Notes: generated by a model not told the origin, from the sequence alone. A stretch of 64,000 bases of DNA from Aegilops tauschii subsp. strangulata (GCF_002575655.3 NC_053041.3:374401054-374465053), one strand, 5' to 3'. Positions 25,217-37,145 are shown, counted from the stretch's first letter. Numbers and translations are program-made.

Positions 25217-25313
25217 ACTTAACTGCAGGTGCAATTGGTGTGTCACTGACATGCGAGCCAGATGCCCGTTGGGCCTACATGTCAGTAACCCAAACGCATC
25301 TGCAGTTAAGTCA
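25217..25313. repeat. 97 bp hairpin-forming inverted repeat
   Basis: CTTAACTGCAGGTGC...TCACTGACATG at 25217-25253 is complementary to CATGTCAGTAACC...CTGCAGTTAAG at 25280-25313 with few mismatches. It could be a small foldback MITE or a small-RNA-producing hairpin. Confidence 0.6.
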
Positions 25314-25492
25314 CTGAAGCAACGTCCGCATTCACGCCGGACGAACCTACTCCGGCGCCAGTTGTCTATCCGTCTGCCGCGGCTCATTGCCATTCGCCCG
25401 CTATATTAACTTGAGCCCCAGCTCCTAGCCATAGCCAAAGACCCACAATTATTCTCCTCCGGTCCCTTCCTTCTGTCGGCACCACTTCAACC

Positions 25493-25965
25493 ATGGCCCC
25501 CTGGCGCTCCGAAGCTCTCTTGGACGTACTGTCGCAGGAGCAGACGAGGGACATCGGCGGCTCCGCTCCCGGCACGCTCCAAAGCTCTCTTCGACGTACT
25601 GTCGCAGGAGCAAACGAAGGAGATCGCCAGCACCCGCCCGGCCGCCCTCCGCCGCCACGACCACGAAGCCGGCGCGCGTGCGCGGGCGCAGCCGGCAGCG
25701 AGGAAGAGTAGTACACGGTAGGTCCCCGCCGTTCTGGTCCCAGGAAGGCCACCGCTACTCCACTCAGTCGACGCCAAGCTTGGTGGGGTAAACATCGGCG
25801 GCCGATTAGCCGCTTGACGGTGATGTGGAGGCGGAAATCTTCAGAACCTTGTGCTCTGGAGGAAGAGGTTATCGAGGCGGATGAGGAGGAGGCAAAGGCA
25901 ATGGCCGGCTTTCTCGGGTTCATGGCCGGACATGGTGGTCGGGCGCCGGCGATCATTTAGATTAG
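25493..25965 (+). pseudogene. Decayed small gene with an internal 75 bp duplication
   Basis: A TATA-like TATATTAA (~25400) and a CT-rich leader precede ATG 25493. The first frame reads SEALLDVLSQEQTRDI. A second, shifted copy about 75 bp downstream reads SKALFDVLSQEQTKEI and continues RPAALRRHDHEAGARARAQ. A further open block ends at TAG 25963 (ADEEEAKAMAGFLGFMAG). The duplication put the copies in different frames, so one full-length product is not possible as is. The family is unrecognised; the Ala/Arg/Glu-rich style resembles the ORF at 23979. Confidence 0.35.
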
Positions 25966-27441
25966 GTTTACAGTAGGTTTTAGTATGGTTTGTGCGAAAT
26001 ATGTAATGAATTTCGTCCAGTTTGTAGGAAAAGTTTTCGAAATGTAATGAATTTCATCCGGTTAATTTGAAATTTGCTTTGTTTGCATGAATTTCGTCCA
26101 GTTAGTTCATATAGTTGTCGAAAGGCATGCGGGCAGATCGGATGGCATCCATCAGTGTCCTCGGACAGATGCCGATGTAAATTTGTGGGCCAGCGCTGGA
26201 GATGCCCTAACTATCATGCTATAATCGCTAACAATCCTCCATTATTTGGCAGGGAACAGTTATCCCTCGATCATAATCAGATCCGCGGTGTTTCGCACTC
26301 CTCCCGCGTAAGAGTGTAAACTCTTGCTTACATAAAAATGGAGCAAGTGGACGGCACTGTAGCGCATCATATCACTCGAACTAGCCCGCCTAACGAGCGG
26401 GAAAGCACCGCCCTCGTCATTTTGTTCTGGATTTCTATCGATCGATCGCGCGAAAATGTTACGCTTCGCAAGTTCTAAAGGAAAAGGCGGCACACTTACG
26501 ACTCGTACGCGTAGCAACCCCAACAGTCCGGCTCACACACCGCTCACCAGAGGGGACACGCGTTGTCTTGCAATTTCACTGACATGTGGGACCGTAATTG
26601 AATAAACCGTCGATAGCCGAAATCTAATCGCTCGGCGGGCGTCGGCTGAGAAGAGAGAAACGGGGGAGGGAGAAGATATCGCCCGCCCGCCGTGCACGGA
26701 CTCCAAGAAATATATGGTGATAATGTGAGGTGGGCCATGCTGGAGTCTGGACCGCTTCCGGAGCCCGCTCTCACTGCCCTGGCCCCTCAAGACGCCAGCT
26801 GCCCGTTGCATGCATGCATAGCAAGTAGTACTCCTTATGTGGAGGAGAGAGAGGCATTGACAAAGTCAAGGAGTGGGCTCTGCAAGAGCCCGTCTCTACA
26901 CGTGCTCCTAGGTATAAAAAAATAATTCTAAAAAAGGCATAAGAAACAATTGAGTCTTAAAAAAAGAAAGGTAAAAAACATTTGAGAGGAAATAGATAGA
27001 GAGAAAGTGAGAAAAAGTTGTAACCTGGGCATTACATGAGGAAGGAGGGAGTGGTGCACATGCCAAGTTCACTGGGCTGCCGTGTTTCACACTCCTCCGT
27101 CGTAACAGTGGAGACAATAGCTTACATAAAAAATAAACAATGAATACTCGTTGCTCGTCCTCTGTATCGGAAACAATACTTTCATTCGCCGACAAGTGGG
27201 ACGTTGACCATCCTGGTCCACCTGCCATGCACAAAATTATCCTGGTCTACCCCGGTCGTATCGCAGGCCCAACCTTTCCCACTGTAAGTTGTTCGGACGA
27301 AGGAACCATCATGACTTCGTTGAATTCCGCTTCTTCAAGAAAACTTACTGTACCCGCAATACTGCTACCACACGCAAAGACTGGACGGCACTGTACCACG
27401 TCATAGCACTGAAACCCACTAGGCCAAACTAGCCCGCCTAG

Positions 27442-27468
27442 GTCATCTATTTTGGAATGGAGGGAGTA
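27442..27468. mobile_element. Solitary right end of a Stowaway MITE
   Basis: TATTTTGGAATGGAGGGAGTA matches the right terminal inverted repeat of Stowaway elements, with terminal TA. No left end was found nearby. Confidence 0.5.
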
Positions 27469-28005
27469 CGTCTCTGCACTGCTATGATTTTGTGTTGCAC
27501 GTTCTCTGTACTTTTGCTACGATTTTCCTACCCTATGAACCAAATGAGGCATGAATGTATGTCGACTATTGTCTGATCGATCGCTAAGCCTACAATTTTA
27601 GGAGCTAGGGCTATTGGTCGATCGACGAGGGATAAGTATAAGCGTACCACGAGCTCATCGGCCCAAATGTTTCTCTTCAGCGAGTGTTTTGCAAGTACTA
27701 TAGCTCGCACAGTAGCTAGCCTACTAACACCAAGAATCATCAAACAAGCCCTGCTGATATGATAAACAGTTCAAACATACATCTAAGCATGCCATATGTT
27801 ACATCAAAAGCTGGTGAGGATACATCTGTTTCCATAACTCGGAGAGGGTTCGCATGATTCATCGCATGATTCACTATCAAACAAAAGTAGCAAGATCCGC
27901 CCACACAAGACAGTGCACTAGCCCTAAGATGGTTTGATAACACGCATCGTTCTGGTAATTAAACACAGGGCAATGCAAACTACCCTGAAGGATTAGCGCG
28001 ACCAA

Positions 28006-28960
28006 CTATTTCTTGTCATCGATCTCTCGGGCAATGACCACAACACGGACAGCGGCATGGGAATCGATTTCTGGGGCGATGTCCACAGGACTGACCGCGA
28101 CATCGGAATCGATCTCTGGGGCGATGTCCACAGGATGGACAGCGGCATCGGAATCGATCTCCGGGGCGATGCCAACAGGACGGGCCACAACATCAGAATC
28201 ATCAAGGACGTCCACCGGCACCTGCACAACCCTAACATATTAGCAAGCACATTGCAAATAATCAAAAACCACAACTATGGTAATAAGCCATTATTTTTTA
28301 CCCTAACATATTAGCCTCACATAGGTGGCAATCAGAGTTCCTGGGGTAGGCACGGTGGGGCCCTTGCTGTTCTTCCAACTTTCTTTGAGGAGTTCGTCCG
28401 CCAATGTCCTCAACTCTTTGGCCAGTGCTTGTTTCTTGGAGTTCTTCGTCTCCATGGGTTGGCCCGCCAACATGGTCAACTCGTTGGTCGGTGCTCGCTT
28501 CCTGGAGATCGCTGTCTCCAGTGGGTTGTCTGCCGGCAACTCTTTGCCTAGTGCTCCAGGATCCATCAATGAACTGACAAACAAAAAGCAATCGAAAGGA
28601 AACCATAATCGCAATGAAAACGGGAAAAGAATAGGATGTGAGAATTGGTCGGTGCTTCGCAAAAAGAAGATTCTTGGAATGAAAATATAGCAACATAACT
28701 GATTCGCCCACCTTTCCTTCGTCGGTACAGAAGAAAAATGGCAGAAGTGAGTAGCCTGGAGTGAGGTTTTCTTCAAGAAAGGGAAGAAAGGGCTTGAACG
28801 AGCGTTCCAGTGAAATGATGGTTGCTTCGTCCAGTCCAACTTGGAGGCCACCTTACCACTGCTGGTAAAGGTGTGGGTTTTGTGATATGACGGGTCATGA
28901 CGGACACACCGGGGTGACAGGTGAGTCTCGACTGTAGCACCTCGCTGTGATTTGGCGGAT
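28006..28960 (-). pseudogene. Possible minus-strand gene fragment with a 45 bp coding repeat
   Basis: Three open blocks lie in order on the minus strand. First, 28860-28713 (frame with ISLERSFKPFLPFLEENLTP), ending in donor AAG/GTGGGC. Second, from acceptor TTTGTCAG near 28575 to about 28312 (Lys/Glu-rich, KELRTLADELLKESWKN). Third, from GTTGTGCAG near 28228 to 28006, which translates a 15-residue repeat of the type VDIAPEIDSDAAVHP four times. Phases do not all agree, so the model is tentative. No domain is recognised. The region could be a captured gene fragment in a transposon. Confidence 0.28.
28018..28200. repeat. 45 bp tandem repeat, about four copies
   Basis: GGAATCGAT recurs at 28060, 28105 and 28150 with ~90% similar intervening sequence (GGGGCGATGTCCACAGGA); a weaker first copy starts near 28018. 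Because the unit is a multiple of three, the minus-strand frame stays open across it. Confidence 0.85.
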
Positions 28961-29172
28961 GGCACGCGGGCCCGGATGCTTTGAAATGTCCCGCATGTAG
29001 ATAGAGCGGCTAGTCATATAGGAGTGCTCAATATTGTGCACCGCGACCAAGGCGGAGAGGAAAACGAGAGAACTACGTAATTAATGCATGAGTTTAATTA
29101 GGGTAGTTTTTTAAAGTACGAGATACATTCCTCCAATCGCAAAATGCCTTGGTTCATGAGATTTGAGATTTG

Positions 29173-29273
29173 AGCCCTATAAACCGGAAGGGAGGGAGTA
29201 CTGCACACGGTGTAGTCTAGTCACTTGTTGAAATATCTAGAAAGGAAAATACTCCTTTCCGGTTTACAGGGCT
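29173..29273. repeat. Inverted repeat pair (hairpin)
   Basis: AGCCCTATAAACCGGAAGGG...GAGTA at 29173-29200 is complementary to TACTCCTTTCCGGTTTACAG...GCT at 29250-29273. It is probably a Stowaway-related foldback. Confidence 0.6.
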
Positions 29274-29279
29274 ATACTA

Positions 29280-29510
29280 CTCCCTCCGTCTAGGTGTGTA
29301 AGTCATCTTACGAAAGCCAAATAGTCCCAAAACACTTAGGCGCGGTGCATTAACTTCTACCTATTTTCTTGTTTCTTGACATATCAACCAATAAGAGATG
29401 AGAGGTGTGCATGCTTTTAATGACTTGCAATGGCTAGTTCATTGCATGCAATGCTATTAATTAGCAAATAAACATTGGTGACCCCAGGAGGAAACGGTGC
29501 TAAGCGCGTG
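29280..29510 (+). mobile_element. Left part of a long Stowaway/mariner-type MITE
   Basis: CTCCCTCCGTCTAGGTGTGT follows TA at 29278-29279. The body (AAGTCATCTTACG...CACTTAGGCGCGGTGCATTA) resembles a long Triticeae Stowaway element known to me. No right terminal repeat is seen before 29600, so it is truncated. Confidence 0.5.
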
Positions 29511-29945
29511 GACCTATGCAGAATGAGTATCAACCAATGGATAATGGAGTTTAATTGTTAAACAATAGCAATTTTGTCTCATGCAAGAGCCTGGCTAGTA
29601 CTCCAAGGAACCGCACCACGCGAGCGTTTGCAACTGCCACGTTCGGGTTGCGCTTGGCTCTTCGCCTCTTCGAGAAGACGAACAATGATGTTACTCCTAC
29701 TTCTACAGTATCGAATCCACTACTGCATGCCCGTCCACCTCGTGCGGGAGGGATAGCGTGTAGCGAAAGCTTCTACTTACTGCTCCTGCCTTTGCGTCTA
29801 TGACAGGTGGGCCCAACAGGTGGTTGGCCCTCCTGTCATGCAGCCAAAGGCAGTTGCAGTTAAGGCACCGGAGCTCAGTCCGCGAGGGAGAGGGCGTTGT
29901 AGTAATCAAATTTCTCGGTCTTGTACGAGTTGACGCGACACATCA

Positions 29946-30080
29946 AAGCACTGCACTCGATATAAGTCTTTTTACACATTTCAAATGGGCTACTTCGTAT
30001 GTAGGAGTAGATATATTCTGCTTCGTATGCAGTCACTTGTTGCAATCTCTAAAAAGACTTATATTTGGAAACGGAGGGAG
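29946..30080. mobile_element. Degraded Stowaway MITE
   Basis: The right end AAGACTTATATTTGGAAACG then GAGGGAG is followed by TA. The left end keeps only ATATAAGTCTTTTTACACATTTC, the mirrored body; the CTCCCTCCGT tip is lost. Confidence 0.6.
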
Positions 30081-30384
30081 TACAACGCATGCATGCATGC
30101 CGTGACTTTCCTTTTGATACTTGCATGTGTTGATTTGATGCACCTTGCCAAATTTTCACTATAAATTTAACTAACCAAATTTTCATGCATGTCACAAAAA
30201 ATTACGGAGCTTTTTGGATTGTGACTATGTTTGTCTTATGTTGCCACATTATTTTTCCCACACTTTCCACACTTGCCTAACCTGAGTTGCTCAAATTGTT
30301 AGACACACTTTGGCTTGCCTAAGGGAATCTTGCCACAATTTTTGTGTCTATGACATGTGGGGTTCACTGCTAATAAAAAAGTTC

Positions 30385-30435
30385 TTGTCTTAGGTGTGGC
30401 TTATAAAAAAGACTTATATTTAGGAACGGAGGGAG
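30385..30435. mobile_element. Right-end remnant of a Stowaway MITE
   Basis: AAGACTTATATTTAGGAACG then GAGGGAG, followed by TA. No matching left end. The upstream 30125-30385 is AT-rich with no gene. Confidence 0.55.
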
Positions 30436-30726
30436 TAGAAAATATAAATAATAATGCATGTTGGGGCAACCCACGTTTCCGCTAATTTTAGCCGTGGGCT
30501 TGTTCACAATTTTTACGAGGGGGTGGTTGTTCATTTAATGGAGGGACTTGTAGTACCAGACTTGAACGATACAAAGTGCGACCTGGCACACCGTAACACC
30601 ACTTGGAACAAGCGGGTAGCTATCTCAAAAAACAATCAACAACTAAAAAAACCGCGACCTGGCATGTAGTAGTACACAATTTTAAACGATTGTTTTGATG
30701 GAGTGAAAAAGGAAAACTACCCCACT

Positions 30727-30737
30727 ACGTATATATA
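30727..30737 (+). promoter_or_regulatory. TATA-like promoter element
   Basis: GTATATATAGG followed about 35 bp later by GCTAGGGTTGCTC, a common plant 5' leader sequence. It may start transcription of the module-repeat region to its right. A possible first exon ends near 31083 (CTTCAG/GTATAT). Confidence 0.45.
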
Positions 30738-31250
30738 GGCCGGAGCCTCCGCGCTTGCTTGCTAGGGTTGCTCTATTCACACACTCTCATCCTCTCCAGA
30801 TCTAAACAAGATAGGGGTAGTAACACTGTCTTTCTCCCTTCAAAAAACACTGGCTTTCTATCCTCACCGCTGGTTACAGATCCGGACGTATCCCCCTCCG
30901 CAGGTGAAGGGGAGGAGGGGCAGCGTTTAGGCCGTCGTCGATAGCGAGGGAGGAGACCCACTGCCGGCCGCACCATTATCTCTGGCCGAGCGCTGGCGCG
31001 GGAGGTCCTCCGATCCCTTCGTCGTTGCCTGTGGCGGATCCGGCCTCCCGCCGCCCACCTATCCACATCCCGACGACCTTCAGGTATATCTTCGTTTGAA
31101 ACTGCCTTAGCTCTACTTCCCCAGCTTGCTACGTCGCTGGATGTGCATCGTTTTCTACCTCTCAGCCCCTCTCGATCGGATGGTCCAACGTCACATATTT
31201 TTTTCTTCTATTGTTAGAGGTAAAGCTACTTCATGGAGTCGAATCTTGTA

Positions 31251-31353
31251 CTCCCTCCGTCCGAAAATACTTGTCATTGAAATGGATGTATCTAGATGTA
31301 TTTTAGTTCTAGACACATCCATCTTGATGACAAGTAATTCCGGACGGAGGGAG
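31251..31353. mobile_element. Stowaway-type MITE (103 bp)
   Basis: Terminal repeats CTCCCTCCGTCCG and CGGACGGAGGGAG; TA at 31249-31250 on the left and TG, probably a mutated TA, on the right. The interior is palindromic around ATTTTAGTTCTAGA, so its RNA would fold as a long hairpin. Confidence 0.9.
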
Positions 31354-31716
31354 TGCTTGGTTCAAACAAGAAATAAAGTGGGGGTGGGAGAATTTAGTAT
31401 GTACATCGGACTTGGTACAAACAGGAAGGAAAGGGGGTGAAAGTAGTACAGACTGGTCATCCAACCGGTCTCTTGGTCGAAAAGGGAAATATAGGGGTAA
31501 CGCTGTACATAGTGGTATGACCAGGACTAGATTTGCTATCCACACATAGGAGTAGGTGGCTAGAGTGAACAAAAATGGGACCAACCCAGATATGTTTCTT
31601 GGATGTTTGTTTCTCGGGGCAACAAACTATGAATCACCACTTTATGCCCCTGTTTACGTACATGGTGCTGGACTGCTGGTGCACCCACTGTCCCATGCCC
31701 TTATACCAAATATTTA

Positions 31717-32218
31717 GGCTCCGTTCGGAATAAAGGGCCAGAAAACATAGGTCTTGATGAAAATAGAGGAATAGGAAAGGAATGTAGGTATAAAACTATG
31801 GAACAACGAACCAGAGGAAACTCTCAAGAGAATGTGTTCGGATGGACTACAAAATGTACAGATTTGTTTTTTTAGAGTAGCATGCTTGGCAGTATGAGAT
31901 GCTATTTGTTTATTCAACTGCACAGTGACTACTCTTGTCCTCACCTCACGTACCACACATAGGTTGATTTTTTTATTCCGGCAACACAGCACAGCAACAT
32001 GTCTAACGCATGGCAGCGAGCGCCTGCCTCGGGCTTCCGTCCAAAAAATGAGCAGCGCGTGGATGTTTCTAATCCTATGGAATAAGTACTACCAGACCAG
32101 CTTTCCTATGAAACACTATTCACCTTTCCCATGTTCCGAACGGTTGGAAGGGAAAGAATACCGTAGGAATTGTGTTCCTACGAAAATCCTGCACCAAACC
32201 TGTGAACCGAACGCAGCC
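31717..32218. mobile_element. PIF/Harbinger-type non-autonomous element (502 bp)
   Basis: Terminal inverted repeats GGCTCCGTTCGG (left) and CCGAACGCAGCC (right; complement GGCTGCGTTCGG), flanked by TTA on both sides (31714-31716 and 32219-32221). A three-base TTA duplication is typical of PIF/Harbinger. No transposase frame is inside. Confidence 0.85.
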
Positions 32219-32334
32219 TTAGCTGTCCTTAATCTAATGTCCCTGGTAAAAATGAAGCCATGCCATTGTTATTATCCATGACAAGTTTAGCAAAATGTTT
32301 TTGCCTGTAATTGTTTGAGACTCTGACTGTTTCC

Positions 32335-34740
32335 TCTGTGCCTTTTTGTGCAAACAGGGATATCCAATTCACCTGGTTGCTGTTGTGACCTTTTGGTGCA
32401 CTGCACAAAACTCTGCTTAAAAGAAGTGACTTTTGTGCTGTTTAACTGGAATGTCAGAATGGAACAGTTGGTTCATTTTGGTGGAACTGCACAAAGGGAG
32501 ATCTGTGTTCCAATCCTCATCATCCATATTGGCGCCATAACCTTCCTTTAGGTAAGAATGATATTTAATGCATGTGTTCATCTCTATTTTCCGACTGCCA
32601 TGAGAAAATAATGATGTTTTTTACTAGTACACTTGCACTCCCTCACTGACAAAACCAATTCTGAATTAGAAGGCCAATCATGTACTTGGCTTCACCAACT
32701 GGTGAGGAGAAAGAGAAACAGAGCATGAAGAGGAGGAAGAAGAAGAAGAATAAACAGTGCCAAGGCAATCTTGCTGAAGCCAGAGGCCTCAGTCGAGGCC
32801 ATTCAAGGGCTCCGGCGACGACTACCTTACATGTGAGACGATCCACCAGGGAGCCCTTCCACTTCTGCTATCTCACTTAATTAATTCGGAGTACTTAAGT
32901 ACCACTAATTTATTACTGCCTAATTTTCCTGTTGGAGTTAAACAAATCTTTAGTAGGACCCTATGCTGAATCATGTACGTGTGTATGTTTGTCTATGGAG
33001 GTGAATCATGTGGTGGAGCAGGGAGGGAATATTATTAGTGTCATGACATAATAGTGCTATTGTTTTGCATGTCAATTTATTGCCATTGGTTCAATGAGGC
33101 AATGTTTTGCGTATTGTCCATCATGAATTTGATGCTACTGTTTGAGTAATATGCTAATGTCTTCCTATCCTTTCTCACTAAGCTAATGAAGGTTTCACCT
33201 TGTTCCTACTTGTGCAAACAGGGATCATGTTGTGCCAATCATACATTTTAGTGGAACTACACAAGACAATACAATGAACTGTATCCTAGCCAGTGCTTTA
33301 ACTCTGCTGGAAGTTCTTGATAATCTTTTGATATAATCTCAGCACTGGTAAACAAGAGTGATTTCAACCATACATTTGAAGTGCACGAAAATATATACTA
33401 TTGTGTGATTCCAGTGAGTGCTTTATCATCTCTTATGGGACTACATGAATAAGCTCTTTTTCTCAGGTTGGTATGGGCCTAAGGCCTTCATCCATATTAG
33501 TTTGCTGTCATCTCCATTTGTATCGTGCTACTGTCATGAGAAACTCCTTTATCTTTGCACGTTAAAGTTTTGCAACCTATGATAAATGGCAATGCTTTGA
33601 GTGTTGAGTTGATCTAATTGGCACTGATTAAATAAACTAATACCTCTCTTTAAGCAAGACTACTATGTTGCTAACTTTACCCATTAAGTTAATGAGGGTG
33701 CTTCTATTTATTAGTGTATGTTTCATCAACTAGTCCCACTATTACAGTAATCTCACTCTCTCAATATATGTGCCAACAGGGATGCTCGATTTTGGTGGAA
33801 CTGCACAAAAACTTTGGGTGCTTCATTGCCTCGACAACTTCCGTCCTTTCCTGTCAGTCGCTAATCTCCGCTTGCTTTCTTCCTTTGCTGTCAGTCGCTT
33901 GGCTTATCTCGGCTTCCAGTCAAATGAAATAGTAATTGATATGCTACCTCACACAGGTTGGTACTGGTCTTTATCCTGATTATTGTGCCTCTCATATGTA
34001 TTGGTAATTTGGTATTGTGCTACTGTTTGCCGATTTCATAAAGGAGTAATTTGGAGCCTGAACTCGCAGGCAAATCATTACATTGGGTGATTTCAGTAGA
34101 ACTGCACAAAATGATCAGATGGACAGGTACTTATGCTGCTGCTATGTACTCCAAAGTTCACTCAGACAATCATCGATGTTGACAAGAAGTGCCTATATTC
34201 ATTCGAGTATCAACCGGCGTCAACCAATTGTCAAACTCCAAGTATTAGGAGAGTGAACGCCAAAATTATTGCTTGGTGCATAGCACAGAAAAACGCAGTC
34301 CAGTCTTTGGTCCCAACTTGTGCCTTTTGGTTATCGGCACATATGGTAGCAAACTATATGGCATGGAGTCTAAAGATTCCAGACAAGTTGGTTGACGCAT
34401 ATATTCATCTGGCACTTAATCAGTCTGCACGCCAAGGATGCTCCATTTCAGTTGAACTGCACAAAAAATTTGGGTGGTTCATTTTCTCAACCGCCTCCTT
34501 TCTCGTCTGCAATGTAGAATTTTGGCGAGATACAGGACCAAGATGAGGCAGTAAACTAGTTGGATGAAAGTAGTGGCCAAGTTGCTCAAACCTCCCTCGG
34601 CACAAGGCCACTATTTGAGGATAAACCTTCAAGCAAAGTTTAGATTGTCTGTGCTGCCTCTTATGTACTCGAAAGTTTACTCGTACAAGAACTAATTTTA
34701 GCAAGAAGTACCTCCGATTGAACACCATTTACCATTCTGT
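32335..34740 (+). repeat. Recurring modules with a TTTTGGTGGAACTGCACAAA core
   Basis: The core or near variants occur at 32391, 32476, 33246, 33790, 34091 and 34446. Two copies share a longer block, GATGCTC upstream and TTTGGGTG(C/G)TTCATT downstream (33781-33830 and 34437-34490). A second shared block, ATGTACTC(C/G)AAAGTT(C/T)ACTC, is at 34138 and 34664. GGTTGGTA(T/C)(G/T)GG is at 33467 and 33957. The modules are in the same orientation but unevenly spaced. Confidence 0.7.
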
Positions 34741-34745
34741 ACCCT

Positions 34746-35616
34746 AGGTAATTAAAGTTCGTCCATGGATCATATTGGTTGTGATCTCAATCATTTAGAT
34801 GCATAAACATACTGAACATGTGTATATCTGAATCTTTTTGTGAATTATGTATGAATATTGTCGTGTGATCTATCAATCATTTGGATGCATAGATATGCTG
34901 AGCTTGTGTATATATGAATCTTTTGAGTTGTTGATAGTGAATGTTGGCTATGAATATGAACGTGTCCTTTGAACCTGAGTTTGATATGAATGTTTACCTT
35001 TTCTGTTGTATTTGTGTGTGAACTTGTTAGTATGCCTACTGTGGGGTATAAAACGCAGGTCTCTTATAAAAGTAATGTTGTGTCCAATTTATGTTTTCCC
35101 TTCTAACCACATTATATATATTTATATTATTAATATTATCGTATATTTTATAGAGACTTATATATACATTATAAAAACATCCCACGTGTTATTAACTTAT
35201 AAAAGTAAATGTTTAACGGAAGTTGGCAAGGAAAATCCTGGTTGTTTTTGACTCACAGGCAAGGAAAATCCTGGTGATTGCTTACAAAAGCTTGCGAAGA
35301 TTTTAAGGACCAATTTAATAATAACGCGCTCATTTTTATTTTGAGCAATAACTCGCTAATTTCTTAATTATATATATATATATATATATAATGTGCCTCT
35401 CCGGTTTATTCTTTGATATTAATTGCTCCTTCTAACATAACATTATATATTTAACGAGCCCACCTAATACGTGTATTTCAAGGAAGTGCAAATGGGCTGG
35501 GATTTCTTACAAAATATAAATGGGCCTGATTGACGCGAAATTATTTGTTCACCCAGCCCAGCAAATGGACTGTACATTCTAGAAAACATGGGTTAAATAT
35601 ATGCCACATTTTTGCA
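34746..35616. other. AT-rich spacer with (TA)n and a short direct repeat
   Basis: It holds a (TA)12-like run at 35369-35391 and a direct repeat GGCAAGGAAAATCCTGGT at 35226 and 35256. No gene, RNA or terminal repeat is seen. Confidence 0.6.
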
Positions 35617-37145
35617 GGCTGACATGTGGGCCAATAGGTCGAAGCCTACGCAGGGCGTTGTCAACTTGGTCAACAAATGATTGTGTCATCCATAGCCATT
35701 GGATTTATATCCAACGGTCGGCATGCACCTTCAATCTCTCGTCTTCTTCCTCCAGCGTCGCCGGGACCGCCTGGTCCAGCCTCCGGCGGCTAGCGGCTTT
35801 GCTTAGCACGCATCGCTGCGAAGCGCTACCCCACCGTCGGCCAGGCTATCCCTCCACCCCTCGACACCTCCTGTTATTCTCCACAGACTACAGCCCCATG
35901 CCGCAACAGAAACAGTTATAACGCTTCTCCTCCTCTCAATCTGCGACTCCATTGCCGCGTTTTCCCATCTCCGAGTCTTTCCCATCCGGGGCCTCGCCAT
36001 CGTCCACCGCCTCGCTGCGTTCGGTGCGGCGTGGTCAACAAACGAGAGTCATCGGAAGAGGACTGTACGTGGAGAGCCTGACGGATGGGACCCACGAGGT
36101 CCATGGTAGCACGCAAGGAAAGTTCCTCCTTATTAAGCTGAAAAAAATGTTTCCTCCACCTGACAGCTGGGACCCACCGGCTGTATCTTCGCACGGAAGG
36201 AAGTGCCTCCTTGTTTTGCGAAAAAAAATATTCATCCCGTTGACAGCTGGGACCCGTCAGATTTGGTGACTGACTTGTGGGCCTACTAAGCGGACGTGTA
36301 CGCACGGCTTTGTCAACTTAATCCACAAATGATTCTAGCAGCTGGACCGTTGGATGTTAATCCAACAGCCGTGCTCCTTCTTCAACCTCTGTTCTTGCTC
36401 CGGTCTCTCATGGGCGGCATCGCGGCTGTGCTGCCGTGCACCCGAACCAGTGAAGTTTCCCACTCCTCTCCATCTGTGACTCCACTGCCCCGTCTTCCCC
36501 ATCTCCGGGTCGTTCCAGTCTGGGTGCGCTCGGCACGGTGTGGTCAACGTGGTCAACAACCGAGAGTCATCGGAAGATGACTGTACGTGAGAGGCTGACA
36601 GTGGGGACGCACCACGCCCATGGACGCATGCATGCAACGGAACGCGGCAAGGTCATCATGGTCAAGGAACGACTTCCATCGGAAGTATACTGTACGTGGA
36701 GAGTCTCAGCTGGGTCCACGGCCGCGGCAAGTAAGTGCCTCCTTATTACGCGGAAAATAATGATTCCTCCAACTGACAGCAGGGACCCACTGGACGGGCC
36801 ACTATTTTGCGAAAAAAACGTTTGCCCCCTGACTGCTGCGACCCACCTGACGGGCCACTGTATTTCGCGAAAAAAACATTCCCCCCGCTGTCAGCTCGGA
36901 CCCACCGGAAGTGCCTCCTTATTATACACAAAAAAATGAATACTCCCCCGGCTAGCTGGGACCCACCTTGGTGGGAGGCTGACTTGTGGGCCTACTAAGT
37001 TGACGGGGATGAAGGGCTTTCAACTTAGTCAATATGAACGATTCTAGCTCCAGTGACCGTACGATGTCCATCCAACGGCCGTAGTGCTTCTTCAACCTCT
37101 GGTCTTCTTGCTCCAGCCGCCCAAAGCAGCGCCGGTCGTGCCGCA

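Larger units (their letters stand above)
22430..27400. repeat. Dispersed degenerate repeat family
   Basis: Blocks recur in direct orientation. A CTGGGCTGCCGTGTTTC block is at 22450 and 27068 with relatives at 23343 and 26285. A TGGGACGTCGACCATCCTGG block is at 23521, matching 27198. A GGACGAAGGAACCATCATGA block is at 23656, matching 27295. A CCAAGAAATAT...GGTGATA block is at 22396 and 26702. About 240 bp at 23500-23740 align with 27175-27370. It looks like an old non-autonomous element family or local duplication. No protein domain is seen. Confidence 0.55.
30760..34745 (+). other. Candidate decayed gene or long non-coding RNA locus
   Basis: A GC-rich first-exon-like block (30760-31083) is followed by T-rich, intron-like DNA carrying two MITEs. 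From 32335 several exon-like modules begin after a TGTGCAAACAG or TGTGCCAACAG acceptor-like site and contain the GGAACTGCACAAA motif. No long conserved reading frame crosses them, though ILVELHK is readable in several copies. I recognise no protein family. Noncoding RNA, a gene with degenerate tandem exons, or old transposon DNA all remain possible. Confidence 0.3.
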
